Source: Dendrocalamus latiflorus
Taxonomy: Eukaryota; Streptophyta; Magnoliopsida; Poales; Poaceae
NCBI GenBank assembly: GCA_017311315.1
Contig: CM029647.1
Coordinates: 6,208,576 to 6,272,575, forward strand
DNA length: 64,000 bases
Direction: 5' to 3'
Shown here: positions 1-9,988 of the stretch, piece by piece
How the letters are laid out: every line of letters begins with the position of its first letter
Numbering within the stretch: the first letter of the stretch is position 1
Notes under the pieces: model-generated
What the model was told of the DNA's origin: nothing
The model's database searches: none
The model's input: only the letters and a program-made list of their open reading frames with translations
Position numbers and translations under genes: made by a program

Positions 1-665
1 CTTTTAACATTTGTTCCTCTCTGAATCCGCTCGAGACTGTAGTTTTCTGGACAGAAGCAGTCGTGGATGCAGAGGCTGCACAGTCACTCTGGAGCAATAT
101 TTATTCCTGTCCGTCGATGACAAATCGCATGGATTCCGGTCGAAACAAGCTGCCTGTGCTCTGCTGTGCACCGTGGTTGTAGCTTCTGGGCTGATTCATG
201 TGTAAACAGCTCGTGTTCTTGGCAGAGCAGTGGTGCTGCGAGAAAACTGCACCAGTCACAGCGTCAAATCGGTAATCGCTTATAAGTCTTCGGTAATCAC
301 TAATCACTTCATGTGCTAATAAGTACTACGTACTATGTTTCCACACTCGTTACATGTGAAAATTATATGGAAGATGATGGTCTTTGTTAACAGCTGCGAT
401 GCAATTGGTTGTAGCGTTCAAGACCATTACAACAAAGCAACTGAGTTTTTATCCCATCAAGAAAAAAAATGTTTGCAGAGAGTACATGAGCACTGCAGTA
501 AGTCATTCGCACGGATCACTTTGGTCCAATCTAACTGGTTTCTGCACCACTTAAAACATGATGAACATGATTGGAAATAGCACCCTTTTTCATTAACGAA
601 CTCGCATTATACCATTATTTGAGAAGCTGCTACACACACAACTCAAACTCAAACTCTTCCGTGTA
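1..665. other. 3' flank of the FKBP gene
   Basis: No coding region was recognised here. The stretch lies downstream of the minus-strand FKBP stop codon and should hold its 3' untranslated region. Short open frames on both strands have no family features. Confidence 0.4.
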
Positions 666-3600
666 TTAAAGCTCGCTGTTGCTCTCTGCGGCAGCACCAC
701 CGGATGTCTTTCCATTGACAGCAATAAGCTCCGTGTCAAAGATCAGTGTTGCTCCACCTATTGATTACAAAACTGCAAGTTAGCGTTACAGGTCAATGGA
801 AAAGTACATTGTGCACAACACCACATGCCCTCTTTGTGTTGTAAAATGCAGATATAAAACATGGCTAAATGACCATATCGAGGTTGAGAATCTACACACG
901 CATAATTTCTTCACTATGAACCATGAAGCAAACAGACAAATAATCAGCCATACCTGGAATCTTCGGTGGGGAGCCTCGCTCCCCATAACCCATCTTTGCA
1001 GGTATCTTTAGCTTCCTCTTTTCACCAACACACATACCTAGTAACCCTTGGTCCCAACCTACAGATAAAAACAACGATGCAGGTTGGTGGATTTGCGAAC
1101 AGTATAAGGCATTTCCCCTACTTTTTTTTAATGACATATCCTCCTTGTTCGTTCAAGCCAGTCCAGTATGGACCACAGATAAACAAAAAAAAAAAAGTAT
1201 AGTGTTTCAGGAAAAAAGAATAACCTTTTATCACCTGGCCATTCCCAAGAGTAAATTCAAAGGGGTCACCTCTGTCATAGCTAGAATCAAATACTGATCC
1301 ATCAGTGAGTGTCCCCTGCAGCATAATCAAGCCTTTCAGCTGAATGGCAAAAATGTGGAAAGAAAACTGATACAGGAAAAGTATCAAAGAGTTCTTGAAC
1401 CAAACATGACAAACAAACCAGGTAAAACACACAATAAAAGACAGAATCTACAAGGGTCATTGTGCCATGCTGCTTCTTACTCTCTGCATAGCTATGCCAA
1501 CTGATTCATGTTAAATAGCTATCTCAACTGGTTCATGCTAAAGAAGCTGCTAAACATGAGTTTGAATAGTACCAATGGTCAATGTCCTTCAAAGTGAGTC
1601 AGCATAGCAACAACCATGTGAAGACCAAAGTAAGACAAACTGAACAGAATTTACTTCGAGCCTTGCAACCGTAGGCTTGGCATAACTAGTTACAACCATT
1701 CTTTCTTTTGAACAGATTTTTAAGTACTTAAAAAAATTGAATAGGATCGTTTACTTGAGATAAAAGTATTGGTGAAATACTTACATGATAATGCACTTTA
1801 ATATTGTCACCTTTGTGAGCTTGAAGGGTGCATGACTCTGGCTTGTACTGAAAGAAGGATGAGCCAAAGAAAACATATGTCATGCAAAGTCATACATATA
1901 CTATCATTCGGAATGTAACAGCAATGAACTCATAACTTATATATGATTGTCTTACCATTTTATAAATCAAATGTTGCATAATCTTTGCTTAAAAAGTAAT
2001 GAACGGGTTGCTGAAAGCTAGACATGTAAATACACAAAATCTCCACCCACCACACTTGTGATTTGTGACTGAATGTTGAATATTCCATTTCTAACACAGA
2101 GTATGATTCTTAGCAAGGAGTTTGGAATTTTCTGTTTTAACACATGTAGACAAAGCCCACATTGACAGGTTATCTGCTCAGCCTTGAATTCCCATCCTTC
2201 CTACCGAAGCATATGAGTCTAAGTCCCTGAAATAGGGAACTTCGACAGCATTCCAACAATTGATATGGCCCAGATCCCTAATTCGGCTTCTTCTTGTTTT
2301 GCTCTATTGTGTACTGAACAGGACGGCGAGGGAGGAAAGTTAGCACCGCAAGAAACCGTAGCACTGCATGGAGTTGAGACACATGTGGTTGGTACAGTGC
2401 TTAGTCAAGGAGAGGAGGCTTCGCATGGGCTGGTGCTGTGTGAGGTGCGTGCGGTGCATGCAAGTCGGCCGAATGCGACACATGGGCAGTTGGGAGTGTG
2501 TGGGCCGGAGGCATGTGGGCCGTGAGTCCTTGCGGTTTTCGGGCAGGAGGCGAGCCAGGAGACAGCTATGAGCCAGAAGTTTTTGATCCGAGAATTGGAA
2601 AGCATGAGCCAGAAGGATTTTGACTGGTTCGGCAAGCATGCACTCGACATCCAAGTTTGGGAGGCTTCCATGTTGGAAGATGTTGCGTCCAAGTCCAAGA
2701 AAAAAGGAGATCAAGTTGTACACGTTGCAAACAAGGAAGCTGATTTGGATCTTTGGGTAGTTGTCATGCAGAATCAACAAAAGGAAAAGGAAGTCGAGTC
2801 TTTGTTTGGAACGACAACTAGAGATAAGGCAGGAGGATCTCGTATTAGGAGGCAAGAAATTAGGAAGATCCCTATTTGTGCATGGGGCAAGTTGAGGAGG
2901 ACACAATCCCCTCCCAGTGCGTTCCTTTCTCTGTGCGACGTCGATTGGGGACCACCAGGAGGCCGAGACCAAGTAAAGATGGTGCATCCAAGAATAAGTC
3001 ATGTTTATCTTTGTGGATCCAATAAGATTTCGGTTTTCGTTATTCTTTAAAAAAAACCAGAAAGAGTTCAAGTCTTACTTAGTATGTTACTTATGTACAC
3101 GTTTGAGAGTCCTAGTCGGCCTTAAGCCGTGGTGTGCTTGTGTGGCCTGTGTGCCAAGGTTTTTGCTATATAAGCCTATGGGGTGTGCCCATTGTAAGGT
3201 AGGAGAGTTGAACTATGAATTAAAGACACCGTGCATGTTGGCCTTCGGTCGTTATGGTTCATTCCTGTTTCTCTGTGTTCTTGTGAATTCCAATCTAGAA
3301 TTTTATCTAGGCATGTTGGTTCCTATTGTAGTGTAGGTATTTGCCCGCTGATCTTTAATCTCTATTTCTCAATTGTGTGTTATGGTGTGCACAGGAGTGA
3401 AATTATCTATCCTAGTGCGAATTACATCCTATAATTCGTGCTCCACTTGTATCTAGTTGTTCTACCACCGTGAAAGATCGGGCCAACTATGGATTCAATC
3501 TCATATTGACGTTTGATCCACATCAACAACACTCGTTACGTGTCCTAATGCGACTTCTGAGAGGTATGCACCATCATTTTTCTGTTTCTTGAGAACAATC

Positions 3601-4269
3601 TAATAGCACAGGCTAATTGGTTAAATAAAACTTTCCACATCTTCCAGTTTGTCCACCGAGTACACGAATGAAGTACTAATTATCAAAGAACAATACCGCA
3701 ATCAAATTTCCAAATTTCATCTTTGGCAATGACACTATAAAACTCAAGTGAAACTAAGTAGTGCATTCCACGACTCTCCCATCCTAGGTGCAAAGGAAAC
3801 AAGAACCTATTGTGCACTTGCAGATCTGCATAGCTCCTTATCCTAGCATCATCCAAGCCAACCTCTTCCTGAACTCCGCACCCTTGCTATCAAATTGCTC
3901 ACGCCCACTACCTCGTGCCCACACACTTTTTTAAAGAGACTACAGATCTTAGCCAAATCAACGAACTGAAGAATCTCAGATCCGCCAGAATCCAAAAGAA
4001 TAGAGAGTAAACGGACAAGAGACTGCAGTTAGTTACAGAGTACGGACCTTGACGCCGATCTGAAGCTCTGTGACATCAGCGGACTTCTTGGCCGAAGCTG
4101 GAGCCGAATCGTGCAAGCGATGAGCGAAACATAACAAGAAAAAACCAATCTTTGCAGGAGAACAGGTTCAGAGGAGAGGTGGAGGTGATGATCCGTCGTT
4201 ACCGGTCAGCAGGATGGCCGCGGCGGCGACGACGGCGGTGAGGCAGAGGAGCTGCTGCTTCTTCCCCAT
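666..4269 (-). CDS. ER-type FKBP peptidyl-prolyl cis-trans isomerase (FKBP15-like)
   Basis: Six minus-strand exons can be joined with GT/AG borders and consistent phase: 4203-4269, 4048-4097, 1785-1847, 1225-1315, 954-1058 and 666-757, giving about 155 residues, the usual size of plant FKBP15-1/-2. The first exon encodes a basic start followed by a hydrophobic run ending near ASA, a typical signal peptide, so the protein should enter the ER. The catalytic FKBP fold shows VFDSS, FEFTLGNGQVIKGWDQGLLG, GYGERGSPPKIPG and LIFDTEL, which supply the aromatic pocket and the central Trp of the family. It ends in NSEL, a possible weak ER-retention tail. The known family role is to catalyse prolyl isomerisation during protein folding. 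Intron 2 is about 2.2 kb and probably holds a transposon. The exon 2 donor (GTCCGT) is weak, so that border is the least certain. Confidence 0.9.
2230..3545. mobile_element. probable retroelement-derived insertion in FKBP intron 2
   Basis: This part of intron 2 has longer open frames than its surroundings (for example 2568-3050 on plus). The stretch 3100-3400 looks like an LTR promoter: a TATA-like ctatataagcc near 3168 followed by a leader. No paired LTR, target duplication or named domain could be identified, so the boundaries are approximate. Confidence 0.35.
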
Positions 4270-4880
4270 CGCTCTTCCTTACTCCTTAGTCGCCACTCGC
4301 TACTGGGTTCCCTCCCCTCCTTCGGATCGTATCCTGACAATACGGTATTTTGACGCTTGGATCGATTGCTCAGGTAGTTTTGTACGCGTACGTACAGAAC
4401 GTGGTATTTGCAGTATTATACGTATACGTCGCGATGGATGGCCCAGTGGCCTATGCGGTGGAGTCGTCCACTTCAGTATTGGGCCGGGCCATATTTCGAG
4501 TGACGCGGATGTCACTGCAGTGTATGTTGGGCGAGGACAATCCTACGCACACAGCATAGTCAGTGCACTCATGTACTCTACAAATGTCGGTCGTCCGGTT
4601 TTTATCGATGGTCCAGATGAATGTGATGGTTTTTTGCAAATAAACACTTAAGTTTTCATCACGAATCAGTCCCCCCATCCATCCCGTTTACCCCCGAGCA
4701 AATCAGTTCGCATATCCTCCTCTCCCCTAGCTGCCGGCCCACCGCCCCCTCCACCCCTCTGCTCAGAACCGTTGCCGCCTCCTCCGCTCTGAGCCATCGT
4801 CCCTTCTCTCTCCCTGCTGTCACCCTAGATCGAACCCTAGTCCTAGCCCACCCTCTTTGCAGACCCGCCGCCCACCTCCC
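4270..4880. promoter_or_regulatory. upstream region of the FKBP gene
   Basis: This lies directly 5' of the minus-strand FKBP start. It is GC-rich and holds no recognisable gene. The promoter and 5' leader must lie here, but no TATA box could be assigned with confidence. Confidence 0.35.
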
Positions 4881-4894
4881 AATTTTGACACCAT

Positions 4895-5100
4895 GGCAAA
4901 TGTAACATCCCAATTTTCAGAGTTTTCAAAATTTTCCAAATTAAAATTTGCTTTAATTAATTTCTCCAAGATTTTCCTTTTAAGAATAAAGCATAAATAA
5001 TTATTTAGGAATTAATATGGGAAAATAAAATATAAAAGTTTGCTAAAAATATTTTATTTGAGTTCATAGTGTCCCAAAGTATTTTGCAATTTTTCTTGGA
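4895..5100. repeat. AT-rich repeat resembling an LTR end
   Basis: The stretch begins with a tgtaacatcccaatttt-type sequence, like that found at the ends of many grass gypsy LTRs, and becomes strongly AT-rich. No partner LTR was found in the window. Confidence 0.25.
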
Positions 5101-6582
5101 TTTTGCTAGAGTTGTTTGCTATTGCCCTGGATGCCTGTAGTTATACAAGGCGGGGGTGTACGACGCATTGCCCAAAAGACCTCATTGGTCCGGCAACGTA
5201 CTGTATTGGCCTTCCACCTGCTTGTTCTCGTTCGACGAAGAATCTCCGCCATCCACCAGCATTGTGGCCTACGCCTCCATGGCCTCAGGTATGACATCCT
5301 CGTGCTTGCGTGACGTCGATGGTAGTAAAGTCATGTCCTTGTGACGAGCATGCATGCAACACCACGATTAATGAGGACTGGAGCATTTCAACATAGCACA
5401 CCTACAACTCTATGGTGACTTACGGAAGCGCTATGTGGTATGGTTGGGCGGTCGCCAACACTGGGTCAATGCGTGGATGCGCTGGGCCATGATGATGGCG
5501 GTGGCAACGGTGCACGATGGAATCTTGTTCGATGCCTCACGTCAACATTGCTAGGTCTACCACAGCTCAAGTTGCGAATGACTTGCTTCATGTCCTTGTG
5601 TATGGACTTGATCAGCCCCTTAAAACCTTCCACTGTGGCTGACTATCCCGATTGGGACACATGTTCAATCCATCCTAGAATACCGTACATGTGGTCCGGC
5701 TGCATGGGATAGCAAGGAAAAGATTCGTTAGTTCACTAATTTTCTAAGGTTGAAAAGTGTGGACCTTTATGAATGTACTGAGTCATCATGCCGTGCTGCT
5801 TAGTGTATGTTTGTCCCCAACACCAGGCGGTCATTGTGACTGAGCTCTGCATGTCATAACGGGGGTGTCCCTATCAATCTTGGCCACGTGCTCTACACGT
5901 ACCGTTCCAAGTACGTGCCATATGTCTCCTCGTTGTATGGCCTTGTCTCTTTCAGGGTCCATGCAAGTGCAGCTGACTTCGACTTATCTATCCAATGTTG
6001 TTGTGTCGGCCGTCAATCATCACTTTTCTGACTCTTCTTCATTTGTCTGCAAGTCCAACATAAAAAATCAAGTTAGAATTAATACAACAAAGTTATATCT
6101 TGCAGTATGATATGCAAAATTATATCGTACTTACGTGTGGCTTGCCCAGGGGAGAGGTCAACCCAATGGCGGGGACCTGTTGGTGGAGTCGAAACTACCT
6201 CATGACCCGTTGCAGGATGTACAGCTCCATGTGAGAATACAAGATGACATTTGTCATCCAATATGGCACATCTTGCCAATAGAGCGAGCTCAAGCCATTC
6301 GATGCTGTCTGCTGCGTGAAGGCCTGTGTCTAAGGGGCCCATATGATGTCGTTCTCATGGAGACCTTTGAATTCATTATGGAATTCAGGGTAGAGGCTAT
6401 GCGCCCTCTCCTTGGGCCCAACCCAGCATAGCCAAAGTTATCTGGTTCCCATGGTCGGGCCATCCATAGCCTCGTCCTCATCCTAGTAAAAAAGTTTTCT
6501 ATTGTCATACGGGTGGACTGGAACACGGAAGTAAGGTCGCCCGACCGGGAAGTGCTCCCACGTCCACACCTGTAGCAGCGTA

Positions 6583-8121
6583 CACTACTACAAAACAAGA
6601 TATACTGGACGCCTCATTACAGACAGTTCATATGGAGCCGTCTGTGCTTTGATTACTATAGATGGTTCATGGCTAAAACCATCTCTGAAATTATCACATA
6701 CAGTTAGGTTTAAAAGCCGTCTGTGATATACACATTATCACAGACAGTTTTTAATTAGAACCGTCTATGAAACTATGACAGACGGTTCGTATAACAAACC
6801 GTCTCTGATATGTGCATTATCACAGATGGTTCGTATAACAAACCATCTCTGATAATGACACATCACCGATTTGTAGCGTATCCCCCAGGATTTCGATTTC
6901 ACCTGTCCATTCTCTCCACATCGGATGGCAGGCACCAGTTCCTCCCACAGCTCGGCCCTTATTAATTACTCCCCATCTACGTTTCGACCAGCAGTCACGG
7001 GTGAGTTCATCCACTATATAGCATCCTGCATCCTCCCCTCGGCGACTACGTGAACTAGTGCCTCTATCGTGACACCACGGTAAACTGCACAATAAACTCT
7101 TGTCGTAAGTGTCGTAAGAGTGTCTTCTGCAGTCTCATCATCGTGCCACAAAGGTGGCAATACTACCGCCTCTCCATTACCGGTGATATCCGACCGCCAT
7201 CCGATGCATCCAGCTTGTTCCTCGACGACGCCGACTACTGCCGTGAGCTAGCGCCTCTGTTGTGACACCACAGTCGACTGCACAACACACTCTTATTGTA
7301 AGTGTTGTAAGTGTCTTCTGCAGTCTCACCGTCGTGCCACAAAGGTGGCGCTACCACCGCCTATCCATTGCCAGTGATATCCGGCCGCCATCCGATTCCC
7401 TCCCCTCTCTTCCTTGATGGCAGGCGTCAAGGAAATCGCGCGTTGCATCCAGCTTGTTCGCCGATGACGCTGACTACCGCCATGAGCTAGCGCCTTCATT
7501 GTGACACCACGGTCGACTGCATAACACACTCTTATCGTAAGTATCGTAAGAGTGTCTTGTGTAGTCTCACCGTCGTGCCACAAAGGTGGCTCTACCGTCG
7601 CCTCTCTATTGCCGGTGATATCTGGCTGCCATCCGATGCATCCAGCTTGTATTGTCTGCTAGGATCTTTGCTTCTTATATATTCTTGCTGTAATAATGGA
7701 TTCTAATCTTAATGGAAATGAAATATGTTGTTGTGTTTGCCACTGTATTTGCGTGTTTTCAAAGGGCATAGGTATAGAATGAACTATCACAGACGGTTTG
7801 TGCTATAAGCCGTCTATGAAGGACTATCACAGACGGTTCTATATACCAACCGTTTGTGATACTCACCAATCATAGACGGTTGGTAACTAGAACTATCTGT
7901 GATGTGTGAGTATCACAAACGGTTTTTGGTTCGAGCCGTCTATAATAGTTTTCTTCATAGACGGTTCTAGTTACAAACCATCCGTATTGTCTTTATCACA
8001 GACGGCTCACAAACCTTCTGCGATAAGCTCCGATTATCACTGACACATAAATACAGTGGTTCAGAAAACTGTCTATGATGACAGTTCCGAACCGTCTGTG
8101 ATGACCCTTTTTGTAGTAGTG
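6583..8121. mobile_element. non-autonomous CACTA (En/Spm-type) transposon, 1539 bp
   Basis: The element begins CACTACTACAAAA and ends TTTTTGTAGTAGTG, the classical CACTA terminal inverted repeat. It is flanked by the 3-bp duplication GTA (6580-6582 and 8122-8124). Subterminal regions (about 6600-6870 and 7780-8100) carry many direct and inverted copies of a TCACAGACGGTT-like motif, the arrangement used for transposase binding in this superfamily. No transposase ORF is present, so it must depend on an autonomous relative. Confidence 0.93.
7062..7660. repeat. three imperfect internal repeats inside the CACTA element
   Basis: A block with GTGACACCAC, AACACACTCTTAT, GTGCCACAAAGGTGGC and GCATCCAGCTTGT occurs three times (starts near 7065, 7260 and 7500). 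The units are about 190-245 bp, and the middle one is longer because of a small insertion near 7390-7440. No protein family was recognised in the unit. Confidence 0.75.
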
Positions 8122-8844
8122 GTATAGCAACCCACTAGCATGGGCTTAGCTCCTGTGCGATGCTGAGATGCATCGCATAGGCCGTGGTAGGTTGCACACA
8201 GCATAGTTGAATCCCAGCTGCATTGCGGCACGACGTCCTCCTTCGAGTCCGCGATGGACTCCACGAGGTAAAGGTAGCTTGGGTACACCGTGCCCCCCTT
8301 AGTAGTCGAGAATATGATCACCGGAATAGGAACATCAAGTACACAATAAGATGGCGTCGGATCATCTCCGTTGTGGCGTCTGTAAGGCACTGCATGTACC
8401 ATCGAAGCCACACATGTGGTACCCCCTTGCTCTTCTCTGGGATCGCCGTGCCGAAGCGCTCAGCAAGATGCACCTTCTAGTCAAGTGATCTTGCAGGAGG
8501 GACGACTGTAAGGCCTCATAAGAGAAGGCATATAAGAAGCTGACATCCTGCAATGTTATTGTCATCTCCCCTACTGAAAGTGGAAGGTGCGGGTCTTCGA
8601 TCACCATCAATCAGTGAGGACGGAAAGAAAAGCACGTCGATCGAGAAGTTCTAGCCTGTGTTGGACACATGCAGCTTGCCAACATAGCGGTCGTCCAATG
8701 GTCAGGTTGTCCCCATGTGATAAGTGTAGACGGCCCATTGCCACTGATCCAGCCATGGCAATGATGGTGGACGTCTCACGCCTCCTCTAGCAGGGGCGGT
8801 ACACTAGTTGCCATTCCTAACCATAGAGAAGGAAAAATACATCA

Positions 8845-9099
8845 AAGGACATAACAAATGCCACTTGATTAAAATGTAATTACTATGGATGATAATAACC
8901 TGCATGTGATAATAAAATATGTAATGATAACAGTACGAACATAACATTAATGTGCCAAAAAAAATCATGCTTGCATTTCATATATGTATGTACAATACAG
9001 AGCCCAACTTTAATGACCACAAAAATAACCTCCAGACATAAATGTTATATGTCTATGAACGACAATATCCACATGTGATAATAAAATAAATGACATGCA
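8845..9099. repeat. AT-rich tandem repeats, interrupted by the retrotransposon
   Basis: A unit starting near ataacaaatg, with AATAACCTG, TGTGATAATAAAATA and ACAGTACRAACATAACA, is seen at about 8848-9010. A second copy begins near 9040, is cut at 9104 by the LTR element and resumes at 13205-13345. The retroelement therefore inserted into the second repeat unit. Confidence 0.6.
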
Positions 9100-9104
9100 A
9101 TAAT

Positions 9105-9956
9105 TGTTGTAAGGGGGTCTTACGACCTCTCAGGATCTTCCACGACCGGTTAGGGTCGTTTACGACCGGTGAGGATTGAGTACGACCAGTTCTGGATGCT
9201 TACGACCAGTTCCGATCGCTTCAAACTCTTCCGATCACTTTTTCAATGTGGTCGTAAATTTACTGTAGCAATTTACGACCACTCTGCAATATCGCTGCCG
9301 CTGCCTTCCTTCAGCCGCTCGAGATACCGTGATCGCAACCTTCTACGATCACGCAGTGATACTGGTGATCACTGTTTACCGTAGTCGAACACCCGTACGA
9401 CCACGTTCACTTCCTTCAACGTGGTCGGAGTCGCTTCCGACCACGTACTGGTCTTCTCGGCGTAGTCGTAACTCCCTACGACCACCTTCAACTCCTTATG
9501 ACCACCTTCACCGTGGTCGCAGCCTTTCCTGCGTAGTCGAAGAATTACTGTTACCTTTGCCGTGATCGTAGCGCCTCTCGATCACGCCCGCAGGAACTTC
9601 GCCGTGGTCGTAACTCCTCCCGATCACGCTTGCGGTGATCGTGAGTCCTTCCGACCACGCCTTGCACAATCACACGACAAAACAATGCTTTGTGTGTTTC
9701 CCTCTTTTTGGTATTTTCTCAATGGCTTGGTGTATCTTGGTTACATGACTACCTCTCCTTATATACCCGGTTCTACGACTTTAGCACGGGTTCGACTACG
9801 ATTACAATTTCGACTCCGATACGACTTCTAATTCGACTTTGATACGACCTCGTCTAGAACTCGGTCTCAATCTTCGACTCCTGATTTCTCCTCCGTCTTG
9901 ACTTCGATTACTTCCGAACTTTGTATGCGTCTTCTAAAACAAGATTATTTCCAACA
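9105..9956 (-). repeat. R1 3' LTR
   Basis: This is the downstream LTR in element orientation, 852 bp, TG...CA. It is built largely of short inverted pairs of the motif GTGGTCG / CGACCAC (and GTGATCG / CGATCAC), each pair separated by 5-15 bases. Confidence 0.92.
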
Positions 9957-9970
9957 TTCTCTCCCTAATC
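9957..9970 (-). promoter_or_regulatory. R1 polypurine tract
   Basis: On the minus strand, ATTAGGGAGAGAA abuts the 3' LTR, the expected place for plus-strand DNA priming. Confidence 0.8.
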
Positions 9971-9988
9971 TCGTTTTAGTAACTTCCA

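Larger units (their letters stand above)
5100..8610 (-). pseudogene. plant mobile domain (PMD, aminotransferase-like) gene remnant
   Basis: Minus-strand frames contain PMD family signatures in the right order. LPLSVGEMTITLQDVSFLY lies near 8525-8585, a SWDSTMLCATYHGLCDA block (compare the family's Trp-Gly-Ser-Ala/Leu-Tyr-Arg-Leu block) near 8165-8215, and LLQVWTWEHFPVGRP near 6530-6580. A block like ELYILQRVMR follows near 6190-6230. PMD proteins occur as host proteins (MAIN/MAIL1) and inside transposons. The frame is broken in several places and a CACTA element splits the gene at 6583-8121. Joining the flanks across one copy of the 3-bp target site restores the PMD reading frame, so the insertion hit a continuous exon. 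The 5100-5700 part is assigned only by position and weak similarity to a C-terminal tail. Confidence 0.65.

Noticed and set aside
2340..3071. 243-codon frame on minus in FKBP intron 2
   Set aside because: No recognisable domain, and the plus-strand frame 2568-3050 overlaps it. Treated as transposon-derived.
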